Shown in pieces: positions 28,425 to 38,308 of a stretch of DNA of 64,000 nt. Source of the DNA: Polaribacter batillariae (lineage in GTDB: Bacteria; Bacteroidota; Bacteroidia; Flavobacteriales; Flavobacteriaceae); NCBI RefSeq assembly GCF_017498485.1, contig NZ_CP071795.1, forward strand, positions 310,001 to 374,000. The letters run 5' to 3'. The stretch's first letter is position 1, and each line of letters starts with the position of its first letter. The position numbers were made by a program, and so were the translations under genes. Under the pieces are notes generated by a model. That model did not search any database and was not told the origin of the DNA. It was given only the letters and a program-made list of their open reading frames with translations.

Positions 28425-28889
28425 TTACTCGTACAAAACACATAAAAACTCAGCAACACATGCAGGTTTTTCTTGTCCATTAATTTCTATCAAACAAGAA
28501 AATGTAATTTTAATGCCATTATTGTCTAATGTTTCTATTTCTTTTACTTCAGCAAGCATTCGTAATAGACTATTTACGGGAACAGGATTTGGAAAACGAA
28601 CTTTATTCAACCCATAATTTAAGCCCATTTTTACACTTTTTATCACAAATAAACCTTCTAATAATTTAGAAATCATAGCAACAGACATAAAACCATGGGC
28701 AATAGTACTTTTAAAAGGCGACTCTTTTTTAGCTCTTTCTTTATCGATATGAATCCATTGTTTGTCTAACGTTGCGTTTGCAAAATCATTAATCATTTCT
28801 TGGGTAACTGTGTACCAATTTCCTGTTGGCAACTGCTTACCAACCATGGTTGTAAACTCTTTAAGATTTTCGAACACTAATGGTTTCAT
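28425..28889 (-). CDS. MaoC-like (R)-specific enoyl-CoA hydratase
   Basis: A 154-residue hot-dog-fold dehydratase. The hydratase-2 motif is visible as FANATLDKQWIHIDKERAKK, then STIAHGFMSVAMIS (Asp/His pair). Expected to hydrate trans-2-enoyl-CoA. Last of a three-gene minus-strand group with the TRIC channel and DEAD helicase genes, with gaps of 1-3 bp. Confidence 0.88.
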   Translation of the reverse strand: MKPLVFENLKEFTTMVGKQLPTGNWYTVTQEMINDFANATLDKQWIHIDKERAKKESPFKSTIAHGFMSVAMISKLLEGLFVIKSVKMGLNYGLNKVRFPNPVPVNSLLRMLAEVKEIETLDNNGIKITFSCLIEINGQEKPACVAEFLCVLYE

Positions 28890-28892
28890 AAA

Positions 28893-29516
28893 CTAACTTT
28901 TAGTAAATAAATCGTCTTTAATTTTTGGCAATTCTAATTCGAATTTTACGGCAACAACTCTTATAATAATAATGATAGCAGCAGAAATAATAAAAATTAT
29001 ATTCTCTGGCATGTGAACATAACTTAATACTAAATAAGAAATTCCGCCAGCCAAACATGCAGAAGCATAAATTTCTTTTTGAAAAATTAACGGAATTTTA
29101 TTTGTTAAAACATCACGTAAAACGCCCCCAAAGACAGCCGAAATCATTCCCATTATTAATGCAATAATTGGATGCAGGTCGTAAGAAAGTCCTTTTTCTA
29201 AACCCAATAAGGTAAACACACTAATACCCACTGTATCAAATAAAAACATGGTTTTGCTTAAGTGAGCTATTTTACTTTTAAAAAGAAAAGTAAATACTAC
29301 TGCTGCAAAAATTACAAATAGGTAGTTTAAATCTCCAATCCAATTGATAGGATGCGCATTTATTAAAACGTCACGCAGCATTCCACCTCCAACCGCAGTT
29401 ACAAAAGCGATGATTAAAACGCCAAATAAATCGAACTTTTTATCGGAAGCGACCAATGCACCACTGATGGCAAACGCAAAAGTTCCTAAGATATCTAAAA
29501 CGTAAATAAGACTCAT
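28893..29516 (-). CDS. TRIC-type (UPF0126) cation channel family protein
   Basis: A 207-residue membrane protein with about seven segments arranged as two similar halves. Both halves carry the glycine-rich motif: VTAVGGGMLRDVLI and ISAVFGGVLRDVLTNKIP, the hallmark of bacterial TRIC/YadS proteins. Likely a trimeric monovalent cation channel. Confidence 0.9.
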   Translation of the reverse strand: MSLIYVLDILGTFAFAISGALVASDKKFDLFGVLIIAFVTAVGGGMLRDVLINAHPINWIGDLNYLFVIFAAVVFTFLFKSKIAHLSKTMFLFDTVGISVFTLLGLEKGLSYDLHPIIALIMGMISAVFGGVLRDVLTNKIPLIFQKEIYASACLAGGISYLVLSYVHMPENIIFIISAAIIIIIRVVAVKFELELPKIKDDLFTKS

Positions 29517-29517
29517 T

Positions 29518-30636
29518 TTAAACTTTAAGTTCTGTGAATTTTATGTTTAATTCTTTTTGAATTTGATACATTTTTTCCAATTCGCTAGGTAAAATAAAAG
29601 CAATAGAATTTCCTGTTTTTCCTGCTCTAGCAGTTCTTCCACTTCTATGCGTATAATATTCTAACTGTTCTGGTAATTGATGATGAATGATAAATTCTAA
29701 GCCTCTTACATCTATTCCTCTTGCAGAAACATCTGTAGAAATTAAATATTGTATGTTTCCGTTTTTAAAAGCTCTCATTGCTTTTTCACGATCTCTTTGT
29801 TGCATATCGCCTTCCAAAGCACCTACAGAAAAACCTTCTTCTTTTAATTGATTGTACAAGTTTTGCACCCCTAATTTGGTTCTACAAAAAATAATTCCTC
29901 TTTCTGTACCTCGTTTTTCGATATAAGAAATAATATCGTTTGTTTTTTGTTTTATTGAAGTTTTAATATATTGATGTCTAATATTCTCGTTCACTAAAGT
30001 ATTTTTATTAATTTCTACTCTAGGCGCGCTAGAATTCATATACGTTTTAATAATTCGCTGAATTTCATCTGGCATTGTTGCAGAAAACAACCAAGTATTT
30101 CTTTTTCCTGTGGTAAATTTTAAAATTCGATTTAAATCTTGTTTAAATCCCATAGACAACATTTCATCAGCTTCGTCTAAAACCAAGGTTTTTATTTTAC
30201 TAATGTCAATTTCTCCACGTTCAATTAAATCGACCAATCTTCCTGGAGTTGCAATTACAACATGGGTTTTTCTTTTTAATTTACCAATTTGAATCTCAAT
30301 TTTTTCGCCACCATAAACAGCTTCTAAAAAGATTTTCTCTTTGCAGTATTTTGTATATTTAAATAGTTGCTTTTTAATTTGTTGCACCAATTCTCTTGTA
30401 GGCGATAAAACTAAAGCCTGAATTTCGTCTTTATCAGCATCAATAGCATGTAAAATAGGCAAACCAAAAGCAGCCGTTTTACCAGTTCCTGTTTGTGCCA
30501 AACCTACAAAATCGGTTTTTGAATTTAATAAAATAGGAATTGCTTTTTCTTGAATTTCTGAAGGAACTTTAATTCCTAATTCTTTTAATCCTTGTAAGTA
30601 TTCTTTTTTAATTCCTAGCGCTAAAAATGTAGACAT
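29518..30636 (-). CDS. DEAD-box ATP-dependent RNA helicase
   Basis: A 372-residue helicase core with all motifs: Q-motif region PSEIQEKAIP, AQTGTGKT (I), PTRELVQQ (Ia), TPGR, DEAD (II), SAT (III), ISTDVSARGID (V) and HRSGRTARAGKTG (VI). No long C-terminal extension. The ATG at 30636 gives MSTFLALGIKKEYL; nine more open codons upstream overlap the promoter, whose -7 box TATCTTTG is at 30668-30661. Confidence 0.96.
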   Translation of the reverse strand: MSTFLALGIKKEYLQGLKELGIKVPSEIQEKAIPILLNSKTDFVGLAQTGTGKTAAFGLPILHAIDADKDEIQALVLSPTRELVQQIKKQLFKYTKYCKEKIFLEAVYGGEKIEIQIGKLKRKTHVVIATPGRLVDLIERGEIDISKIKTLVLDEADEMLSMGFKQDLNRILKFTTGKRNTWLFSATMPDEIQRIIKTYMNSSAPRVEINKNTLVNENIRHQYIKTSIKQKTNDIISYIEKRGTERGIIFCRTKLGVQNLYNQLKEEGFSVGALEGDMQQRDREKAMRAFKNGNIQYLISTDVSARGIDVRGLEFIIHHQLPEQLEYYTHRSGRTARAGKTGNSIAFILPSELEKMYQIQKELNIKFTELKV

Positions 30637-30736
30637 AATGTATCTTTCTAATATATCTTGCAAAGATACTTTTATTGAAGGGAATAATTAAGAAAGTGTT
30701 TCAATAGATTTTTTATCACAAAAAATAAACTTAAAA

Positions 30737-31795
30737 TGTCTTTTCGACCTTGTGGAGAAATCTTACAATGCAAAGATTCCTCGATTTCGCTATGGCTTCA
30801 CTCGGAATGACAAAAGAATGTCATTTCGACCTTAAAATGTCATTTCGACCTTGTGGAGAAATCTTGAACATAAATTCGAATTTGATTCGTAAGATTTCTC
30901 GATTCCACTTCGTTTCACTCGAAATGACATTTCAAACTCCTGCAAGGTTTCCAAAAACCTTGTAGGTATAAAAAGCAACGAATTGATAACATCTAAAAAT
31001 CAAAAAATAAACTCAAATGTCATTTCGACCTTGTGGAGAAATCTTACAATGCAAAGACTCCTCGATTTCGCTATGGCTTCACTCGGAATGACAAAAGAAT
31101 GTCATTTCGACCTTGTGGAGAAATCTTGAACATAAATTCGAATTTGATTTGTAAGATTTCTCGATTCCACTTTGTTTCACTCGAAATGACATCCCAAAAT
31201 CCTGCAAGGTTTTAAAAACCTTGTAGGTATAAAAAGCAACGAATTGATAACATCTAAAAATCAAAAAATAAACTCAAATGTCATTTCGACCTTGTGGAGA
31301 AATCTTACAATGCAAAGATTCCTCGATTTCGCTATGGCTTCACTCGGAATGACAAAAGAATGTCATTTCGACCTTAAAATGTTATTTCGACCTTGTAGAG
31401 AAAACTTGAATATAAATTCGGATTTGATTTGTAAGATTTCTCGATTCCACTTCGTTTCACTCGAAATGACATTTCAAACTCCTGCAAGGTTTCCAAAAAC
31501 CTTGTAGGTATAAAAAGCAACGAATTGATAACAACCAAAAATCAAAAAATAAACTCAAATGTCATTTCGACCTTGTGGAGAAATCTTACAATGCAAAGAT
31601 TCCTCGATTTCGCTATGGCTTCACTCGGAATGACAAAAGAATGTCATTTCGACCTTAAAATGTTATTTCGACCTTGTGGAGAAAACTTGAATATAAATTC
31701 GGATTTGATTTGTAAGATTTCTCGATTCCACTTTGTTTCACTCGAAATGACATTCCAAAATCCTGCAAGGTCAAAAAAAGACCTTGCAGGAAAAA
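30737..31795. repeat. Four tandem copies of a 260-282-bp hairpin-rich repeat
   Basis: Copies start at 30737, 31019, 31279 and 31560 with the same TGTC(A/T)TTTCGACCTTGTGG start. The second copy lacks about 22 bp. Each contains two or three GTCATTTCGACC blocks that can pair with CGGAATGAC or TCGAAATGAC, then CCTGCAAGG/CCTTGTAGG. The last copy ends in a perfect hairpin CCTGCAAGGTC-A7-GACCTTGCAGG (31762-31790). Short open frames inside are by-products of the repeat. No gene is seen in 30737-31795. Confidence 0.95.
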
Positions 31796-31804
31796 AAATC
31801 ATCT

Positions 31805-32200
31805 CTATTTATCAGGATACAAAACAGCTAAAACATCTTCTCTAATTCTTGCTGGTTTGTATGTTTTTTTATCTAACATTCCCCAAACTGTTTTTGCTTT
31901 CACTAATAATTCATCATTTTTATAAAATTCCATCAAACGTTCAGATTTAAAACCTCTGGTCTCTCCTACCCACGTTTTTACGGTTATTTTATCACCTAAA
32001 ACAGCTTGTTTTAAATATTCGATCTCGTGTTTTAAAACCACCCAAATATATTGTTTCAAAGGATCTTCTTTGGTTAAAAAAGTCCAATGTTCAAAAGCAA
32101 CAGTATCCATCCATTTTACATAAACCACATTGTTTACATGATTTAAATCGTCTAAATCTTCTGATTTTACCTTAAATTTAAATTCGAAAACAGACTTCAT
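31805..32200 (-). CDS. Acyl-CoA thioesterase, hot-dog fold (4HBT/YbgC-like)
   Basis: A 131-residue protein. The 4HBT motif is LDDLNHVNNVVYVKWMDT, with the catalytic Asp replaced by or shifted to the DDLNHVNN context usual in this subfamily. KTWVGETRGFKSERLMEFY forms the second half of the fold. It probably hydrolyses acyl-CoA; the substrate is unknown. It ends at the border of the tandem repeat. Confidence 0.88.
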   Translation of the reverse strand: MKSVFEFKFKVKSEDLDDLNHVNNVVYVKWMDTVAFEHWTFLTKEDPLKQYIWVVLKHEIEYLKQAVLGDKITVKTWVGETRGFKSERLMEFYKNDELLVKAKTVWGMLDKKTYKPARIREDVLAVLYPDK

Positions 32201-32303
32201 AATTTAATTTTCTACAAACTTAAAAATTTAAATAACTTTATAATAACAATTGCTGTTTCAATTTAGATAAAACAGTTTATAATTACGTTCTTTGTACTTT
32301 CTT

Positions 32304-33641
32304 ATGAACAAATTTGCAAGTAACTTAGGTACAGAAAAAATTAGCAAATTATTGATTAAACAAGCAGTTCCTGCCACTATTGGAATTCTTGTAATGTCTT
32401 TAAATATGATTGTCGATACCATTTTTGTTGGACAATGGATTGGTGTTTTGGCAATTGCTGCAATTACTGTGGTTTTGCCAATTGCCTTTTTAATTTCTTC
32501 GATTGGAATGGGAATTGGAATTGGAGGAAGTTCTATCATATCAAGAGCTTTAGGCGCAAATAAATTTGAAAAAGCTTTTTTAACGTTTGGAAATCAAATT
32601 TGTTTAACCGTAATTTTAGCCATTCTTTTTGTAACTCTTGGTAACGTTTTTGGTGTTCCTATCTTAAATTTATTCGGTGCAAAAGGAGCTATTTTACCCA
32701 TTGCGTCCGATTATTTTGGCGTAATTATTTATGGAGTTCCTTTTTTGGCTTTTGCAATGATGGGAAACCCTGTAATAAGAGCCGAAGGAAAACCAAAATT
32801 CGCCATGTATGCAATGATGGTTCCTGCAGTTTTAAATATTCTTTTAGATGTATTATTTATAAAAATTTTTAATTGGGGTATGTGGGGTGCAGGTTTGGCT
32901 ACTTCGCTATCTTTTGCGAGTTGCGGATTGTACATTTTATTTTTCTTTTTCTCTTCTAAAAGTGAATTAAAAATAATTGCGAAAAACTTTAAGTTAGATT
33001 TTAATATTGTTCGAGAAATTGTTGAATTAGGTGGAGTTTCTGTGGTAAGACAGGGTGCCATTAGCATTTTAATGATTGTTTTAAATTACTCTCTTTTTAC
33101 TTATGGAGGCGAAATTTCAATAGCCGTTTTCGGAATTATAAACAGGGTTATGATGTTTGCGTTATCTCCGGTTTTAGGGGTTTCTCAAGGATTTTTACCA
33201 GTTGCTGGCTATAATATTGGCGCAGAAAAAAATGATAGAGTTAAAGAAACCATTAAAAAGTCCATTTATTTTGGATCTATAATTGGCACTATTATTTTTA
33301 TTGGAATCGTGCTATTTAAAGAACAAATTATATGGATTTTTACCAACGATGCAACTTTGCTAAACAAAACTCCAAATGCAATGCTCATTGTTTTTTTAGT
33401 TACCCCAATTGTAACCATGCAATTAATTGGTTCTGCTTATTTTCAAGCAGCAGGAAAAGCATTTCCTGCGCTATTTTTAACACTGTTAAAACAAGGAATT
33501 TTCTTAATTCCTTTGGCATATTTTTTACCAATGTATTATGGCGTAAATGGAGTTTGGTGGTCTTTTCCTATTGCAGATACCTTATCTACATTAATTACCA
33601 TTTGGGTTTTAAAAAGAGAAGTAGATAAAAATTTACAATAG
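32304..33641 (+). CDS. MATE-family multidrug efflux transporter
   Basis: A 445-residue transporter with 12 predicted membrane segments and an internal two-fold repeat. Typical MATE segments: IKQAVPATIGILVMSLNMIV, TIFVGQWIG, and VLGVSQGFLPVAGYNIGA in the second half. The ATG at 32304 (MNKFASNLGT) is chosen over a TTG four codons upstream. A TetR-type gene follows 121 bp downstream on the same strand. Confidence 0.93.
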   Translation: MNKFASNLGTEKISKLLIKQAVPATIGILVMSLNMIVDTIFVGQWIGVLAIAAITVVLPIAFLISSIGMGIGIGGSSIISRALGANKFEKAFLTFGNQICLTVILAILFVTLGNVFGVPILNLFGAKGAILPIASDYFGVIIYGVPFLAFAMMGNPVIRAEGKPKFAMYAMMVPAVLNILLDVLFIKIFNWGMWGAGLATSLSFASCGLYILFFFFSSKSELKIIAKNFKLDFNIVREIVELGGVSVVRQGAISILMIVLNYSLFTYGGEISIAVFGIINRVMMFALSPVLGVSQGFLPVAGYNIGAEKNDRVKETIKKSIYFGSIIGTIIFIGIVLFKEQIIWIFTNDATLLNKTPNAMLIVFLVTPIVTMQLIGSAYFQAAGKAFPALFLTLLKQGIFLIPLAYFLPMYYGVNGVWWSFPIADTLSTLITIWVLKREVDKNLQ

Positions 33642-33735
33642 AACTTTCTTTTTGTTAATATTCTTTTTATAAAATAATTTTCTTTTTACATTTTAAATTA
33701 AATTAATGCTTATTTTAGTAAACTAGACCTGTTAT

Positions 33736-33758
33736 TAATTTTGAAATGATAGTTTCAA
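33736..33758 (+). promoter_or_regulatory. Promoter -7 box and perfect palindrome before the TetR-type gene
   Basis: TAATTTTG (33736-33743) fits TAnnTTTG. It is overlapped by TTGAAA-TGATAG-TTTCAA (33741-33758), a perfect 6-bp inverted repeat ending 4 bp before the ATG. It is probably the operator for the regulator itself; this is inference from position and symmetry. Confidence 0.55.
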
Positions 33759-33762
33759 TTCT

Positions 33763-34329
33763 ATGTCGAAAAACACTTCCTTTAATAAAACAAAGATTTT
33801 AACTAAAGTTACACAACTTTTTTATACCAAAGGCTATTGTGCAACTTCTATGCAAGAAATTGTAGAAGTAAGTCATTTAAATAGGTCTAGCCTTTACAAT
33901 ACTTTTGGCAGTAAATTAGAATTGTTTATCGAGTGTTTTTATACTTGCGAAACAAAATATAGAAGAGACATTCAAAAAATAATGATGGCTTCTACAAATC
34001 CTCTAAAAACAATCCGAGAAATTTTAGAACTCTCTATAAACGAATCTATTAACGGGTATTTAATTCCGAATTATATTTCTGAAACTAAAAATAAGGAGCC
34101 TCAAATTCTTAAATTGATAAAAAATCAACAGGCCTATTTATTAGATTTATTTGAAGATATTGTAAAAAGAGGACAAGGTTTAGGAGCCATAAATAATAGT
34201 AAATCTAGCAAACAGTATGCGAATTATTTGTTAACCTCTTATCAAGGATTACAAATCTTAAAAAGCTTTCCAGAAAATGATTACAAGCTACAAAATGTTA
34301 TTTACGATATTATTTCTGTAATAGAATAA
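33763..34329 (+). CDS. TetR/AcrR-family transcriptional regulator
   Basis: A 188-residue regulator. The helix-turn-helix lies at about residues 20-55 (YTKGYCATSMQEIVEVSHLN, then RSSLYNTFGSKLELF). The motif SSLYNTFGSK is typical of the AcrR/YxaF-like group. Ligand unknown; the MATE transporter just upstream is a plausible target. Confidence 0.9.
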   Translation: MSKNTSFNKTKILTKVTQLFYTKGYCATSMQEIVEVSHLNRSSLYNTFGSKLELFIECFYTCETKYRRDIQKIMMASTNPLKTIREILELSINESINGYLIPNYISETKNKEPQILKLIKNQQAYLLDLFEDIVKRGQGLGAINNSKSSKQYANYLLTSYQGLQILKSFPENDYKLQNVIYDIISVIE

Positions 34330-34378
34330 GTTTTTTTATTCTGAAACAATCGTTCTAAAAACATGTTTCCTACAAATT

Positions 34379-35053
34379 TTAAACCATTCGTTCTCCGTTT
34401 AAATTGGTGGTTAAAATATCGCTAAATAAGTTAAAAAACGGACGTAAAGCTTTGAAACTTTTATCTACTTCTTGCACAAAATTAGATGATAAAACTTCTT
34501 CATCCGTAAAATTTTTAGTGGCGATAAACCCTTTTTTTCTTAATAAATCTGCATCTGGGTGCTCTTTGTCGAAACCTCTTGGAGCTGTTTTTAATTCGCT
34601 AAAACTGTCGAATTTTCCACCAAAATGTTTTTGATAATTTTTCTCTTCTAAAATGGCTTTAATTTCTGATGCATCTAATTCTATTTCTTTACGAATTCGA
34701 AATAAATCTTCTTTATTGGGTTCCCAAAATCCGCCCGCTAAAAAAGATTCTCCTGGTCTAATTCTTAAAAAATAACCACCTCTTAATTCTTTTCCTAATC
34801 TTGAATAGGAATTTGCAAAGTGAGGTTTATAAGGTGTTTTATCTTTAGAAAAACGAACATCTCTATAAATACGCATCATTTTAGATTTCTCTATTTCGTC
34901 ATGTTTTTGAAGATTTAGATGAATTTCTGCAAACACGTTCTTGGCATTTTGTTGGGCTTTTAAATAGGTTTCTTTATGAGCTGCAAACCAATCTCTGTCG
35001 TTGTTGTTTTTTAAGTCTTCTAAGTATTTTAATGTAGATTTTTCGATTTGCAT
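34379..35053 (-). CDS. DUF2461 family protein
   Basis: A 224-residue protein of the TIGR02453/DUF2461 family: NNNDRDWFAAHKETYL near the N-terminus, MMRIYRDVRFSKDKTPYKPH and GGYFLRIRPGESFLAGGFWE in the middle. Function unknown; widespread in Bacteroidota and soluble. The 215 bp to 35268 hold only a -7 box (TAACTTTG, 35240-35247) for the DUF1853 gene. Confidence 0.9.
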   Translation of the reverse strand: MQIEKSTLKYLEDLKNNNDRDWFAAHKETYLKAQQNAKNVFAEIHLNLQKHDEIEKSKMMRIYRDVRFSKDKTPYKPHFANSYSRLGKELRGGYFLRIRPGESFLAGGFWEPNKEDLFRIRKEIELDASEIKAILEEKNYQKHFGGKFDSFSELKTAPRGFDKEHPDADLLRKKGFIATKNFTDEEVLSSNFVQEVDKSFKALRPFFNLFSDILTTNLNGERMV

Positions 35054-35665
35054 TTTTTAAGAATTTAGAGGTTAAATTTACGAATATTTATGTAGAAAAT
35101 AGATTGAAAAAAAGTAAAAAAGACACAGGTTTTATAGATTACACGAATTTTAAAAAATCTAACAATCTTTTAGTTTGTTAATTTATATAATACAATTTGA
35201 TGATTTTTTTGATTCACGGTTTACAAAATTTTAATGCTGTAACTTTGCTGAATTGATATAGAGCTTTAATGCACGAGAAAACAACAAAAATTCAGAATAG
35301 ATATGATGGTTTTTTACAAACAGATTGTTTGTGGACTGGCAATACTGTTTATGGTTTCAATCAATTTAAAGTAAAAAATAAATTTGTGAAAATCGATATT
35401 GAGATGAACGAAAACCTACGACTTGGCAAGTATGTAGAGCGTTTTGTTTCTTTTCAAATCTCACAAGAAAATAATATAGAAATTCTTGCAGAAAACATTC
35501 AAATTCAGCAAGAAAAAAGAACTTTAGGAGAATTGGATTGTATTTTGTTAAAAGATAATAAGCCGATTCATTTAGAAGTTATTTATAAATTTTATTTGTA
35601 TGATGCCACTACTGGAGCTTCAGAAATTGAACATTTTATCGGTCCGAATAGAAAAGATTCTTTAT

Positions 35666-37061
35666 CCCGCATTATGCATTAGGAATACACAAAAGGAGGA
35701 CTTAAATCATTAATTTGGGAAAATAAGCCATCCATCCAAGGTCTTTTTTTAGTGTTTAAAGCAATCTTTAAGACCTTTCTGTTAGCATGATTTACTGTCC
35801 AAGCTCCTAATGCAAAGCAATAGACTTTTAGGGTTTTTAAAGTTGCTCGATTATGATGATTTAAGGCAAAATGTCTAAACAAACTCATTAGGTTATAAGC
35901 CACCATAATGAATCTAAAGGAAGCCTCAGTTGCCCAAAAATCCTTTAAACAAAAGTTATCTAATCCAAAGTCTTCTTTGAGTTCTTTGATTCTGTTTTCA
36001 CAATCAGCTCTGGTGTTGTAGATATTCCAAACTTGGTCTAGCGGTAAATCTAGATTGGTTACATAGCAACTAAAACGATAACCAGGCAGATCATCAAAAA
36101 GTAATTTTCCAGCTGCTTTTGGACGATCTTCTACTTTCTTTTTTATGACAATATAGCGCCTTGACTTACCATCTGTATGGTTAAAAATCATCTCATTAAG
36201 CTCAATTCCTTTTGTGAGTTCTATCCAATTATCCAAACCCCAAACTGCATTTTTTATATTTGGGTACATACGTGCTGCCATAATGTAATTGAGTTGTTTG
36301 CCTTCTAGATAATCTAATAAATCTTGTGTGTAAAAACCACTATCTGCACGAACTAAACCAACTCTTTTGTCCTTTAAAGCTTCATTGAAGGTTTCTTCCA
36401 TAAACTCTTTACAGCTACTACTATCTGCTGTATTGCCTGGTCTTAACCAAGCATTGGCAACCATTCTGGTTTGGCTTACAAAGGCCATTAATGGGTGATG
36501 TGAGTTCCTGCCTTTTTTATTGGGATTATAACCTTTTGCGCTACCTTGTTGCTCTCCATATCTTGTAATAACTGTGCTATCAAAATCTATAGTTAAGTTG
36601 TCAACATCTAATTGCTTGAAAAACCAATGTTGCAACTTTGGAAATACTTCTGTATTGCGCTTTTGAGAAAACTTGCCAAAAAAACGACTATAGGTACTTT
36701 GTGATGGCATACGATTCCATCCAAAAATATCTTGCAATGTGCTATCATAACGTAACCAATCACAATGGATATAACGAGAAGCTCCTGTCCAAATACTCAA
36801 CCAAAAAGCTTCAGTTATATGTGCAGGATTATAACCTGCATTAGAGCTTGGTTGAGGTAAATCTAATTGTGCTAGTTGTTCTCTAATTTCTGTTTGATCA
36901 ATAAAACGCTTCATTAAGCTCATCCCTCCAAAAGGGGTGACTTTCTTACTTGAATACTCAATAGGGAGATTAACCATTTGGGTTATGTGTTAAATTCGCT
37001 ATAAAGCTAATAATCATAAGCGTTTATACAAAATTTTAAATCATCTATTGCATAATTCAGG
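35666..37061 (-). mobile_element. IS1380-family insertion sequence
   Basis: 1396 bp. Imperfect terminal inverted repeats: CCCGCATTATGCATTAG at the left and CCTGAATTATGCAATAG read inward from the right (14 of 17 match). A 5-bp target duplication TTTAT flanks it (35661-35665 and 37062-37066). Removing the element and one TTTAT restores the DUF1853 frame. Confidence 0.92.
35679..36977 (-). CDS. IS1380-family transposase
   Basis: A 432-residue DDE transposase. Blocks seen: LTIDFDSTVITRYGEQQGSA (first Asp), GLVRADSGFYTQDLLDYLEG (second Asp) and NTRADCENRIKELKEDFG (catalytic Glu region, YREKID-like). Complete and apparently intact, filling the element from 13 bp inside the left end. Confidence 0.94.
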   Translation of the reverse strand: MVNLPIEYSSKKVTPFGGMSLMKRFIDQTEIREQLAQLDLPQPSSNAGYNPAHITEAFWLSIWTGASRYIHCDWLRYDSTLQDIFGWNRMPSQSTYSRFFGKFSQKRNTEVFPKLQHWFFKQLDVDNLTIDFDSTVITRYGEQQGSAKGYNPNKKGRNSHHPLMAFVSQTRMVANAWLRPGNTADSSSCKEFMEETFNEALKDKRVGLVRADSGFYTQDLLDYLEGKQLNYIMAARMYPNIKNAVWGLDNWIELTKGIELNEMIFNHTDGKSRRYIVIKKKVEDRPKAAGKLLFDDLPGYRFSCYVTNLDLPLDQVWNIYNTRADCENRIKELKEDFGLDNFCLKDFWATEASFRFIMVAYNLMSLFRHFALNHHNRATLKTLKVYCFALGAWTVNHANRKVLKIALNTKKRPWMDGLFSQINDLSPPFVYS

Positions 37062-37484
37062 TTTATTAGAAAAACTAACAAAACTCAAAGAAAAACAGCT
37101 ACCACTTCTCTATTCCTATGAATGTTTAGAATTTTTAAAAACCCTCAACCTAAAACCTGATAAAATTGAACAACAGGTTTATTTTAAAGCGCAATTATTC
37201 TTTCCTTATGTAAATAGAAACATCCATTTAAAACAACTAAACAACAATTGTATTGTTGGTTTTTACATCAACAGTAAAGAATTGCATCGATTTAAAGGTT
37301 GTAAATTTTACATACCTACTAAAAAAGATTGGTTGATTACCCCTTACACCAACGTGAATTGGCTTAGTTATAGAGATTTTGTAGTTTCTTCTACAGCATC
37401 TTTAAAAAGACAGTTTTCTCTTTTGTGTTGGCTAAAAAAAGAAAATGGCGAAATGGAAAAATTCTTTTTGGTTTGGTGGGCTTA

Positions 37485-38182
37485 GTAACAAACTGGAGGT
37501 AAAAAACTACAGAATTTAATTGTGTAAAACCGTAAAAAGGATTTCAAAAAAACACCTAGCTTTTCATGCTGTAAGCATCTAACAGAAACAGTAGATAAGA
37601 CTCTTTCAGAGTGACAAACTGGACGTATTAGAGTAACAAACTGAACGAATCTGAGCAACAAACTGGATGTAAAAAACTACAGGACTTAATTGTGCAAAAC
37701 CGTAAAAAGGATTTCAAAAAAACACTAGTTTGTTATGCTGTAAGCATCTAACGAAAAAAGTGGGATAAGATTCTTTCAGAGTGACAAACTGGACGTATTA
37801 GAGTAACAAACTGAACGAATCTGAGTAACAAACTGGAAGTAAAAAACTACAGGGTTTAATTGTGCAAAACCGTAAAAAGGATTACAAAAAAACTCCTAGT
37901 TTGTCATGCTGTAAGCATCTAACGAAAAAAGTGGATAAAACTCTTTTCAGAGTGACAAACTGGACGTATTAGAATGACAAACTGAACGAATCTGAGTAAC
38001 AAACTAGAGGTAAAAAACTACAAGGTTTAATTGTGCAAAACCGTAAAAAGGATTTCAAAAAAACACCTAGCTTTTCATGCTGTAAGCATCTAACGAAAAA
38101 AGTGGATAAAACTCTTTTCAGAGTGACAAACTGGACGTATTAGAGTAACAAATTGAACGAATCTGAGTAACAAACTGGAGGT
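37485..38182. repeat. Four tandem copies of a 170-171-bp repeat plus a partial fifth
   Basis: Copies begin at 37485, 37655, 37825 and 37996, partial at 38167, each with G(T/C)AACAAACT(G/A)GA. Each unit holds AACCGTAAAAAGGATT, then ATGCTGTAAGCATCTAAC (with GCTGTAAGC as a small hairpin), then three spaced ACAAACTG(G)A boxes. Copies differ by scattered substitutions, so this is not a CRISPR array. It begins at the end of the DUF1853 gene. No gene is seen in 37486-38308; the last 120 bp contain only a terminator. Confidence 0.95.
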
Positions 38183-38259
38183 AAAACTATATAAAATCTT
38201 TCATTTATAACGATTGATCTTAATTTCTTAATGGAACCAAAATCAGTCTTATTGTATTC

Positions 38260-38297
38260 AAAAAAAAGGAATTTCACGAATGAAATTCCTTTTTTTT
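38260..38297. terminator. Strong terminator, probably of the MacAB-like operon
   Basis: GGAATTTCA (38268-38276), loop CGAA, TGAAATTCC (38281-38289), with A8 before and T8 after. It faces the minus-strand operon ending at 39404, but the IS30 element now lies between them, so the operon may have been separated from its terminator. Confidence 0.88.
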
Positions 38298-38308
38298 ATC
38301 AATCGTAG

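Larger units (their letters stand above)
35269..37485 (+). pseudogene. DUF1853 family gene, disrupted by the IS1380-family element
   Basis: Two fragments, 35269-35665 and 37067-37485 (816 bp, 271 residues when joined after removing the element and one copy of TTTAT). The first ends HFIGPNRKDS and the second continues LLEKLTKLKEKQLPLLYSYE; joined in frame they give the DUF1853 layout (LGELDCILLKDNKPIHLEVI...YKFYLYD, then FLVWWA at the end). Function of the family is unknown; it recalls nuclease-like folds (EVIYK). Both halves are otherwise undamaged, suggesting a recent insertion. Confidence 0.9.

Noticed and set aside
30750..31845. Small open frames within the 30.7-31.8-kb repeats
   Set aside because: They are copies of the same repeat sequence with hairpin-derived codons, no ribosome-binding context and no recognisable protein pattern.
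37485..38182. CRISPR array
   Set aside because: The whole 170-bp unit is repeated, with no short constant repeat and variable spacers, and no cas gene nearby.
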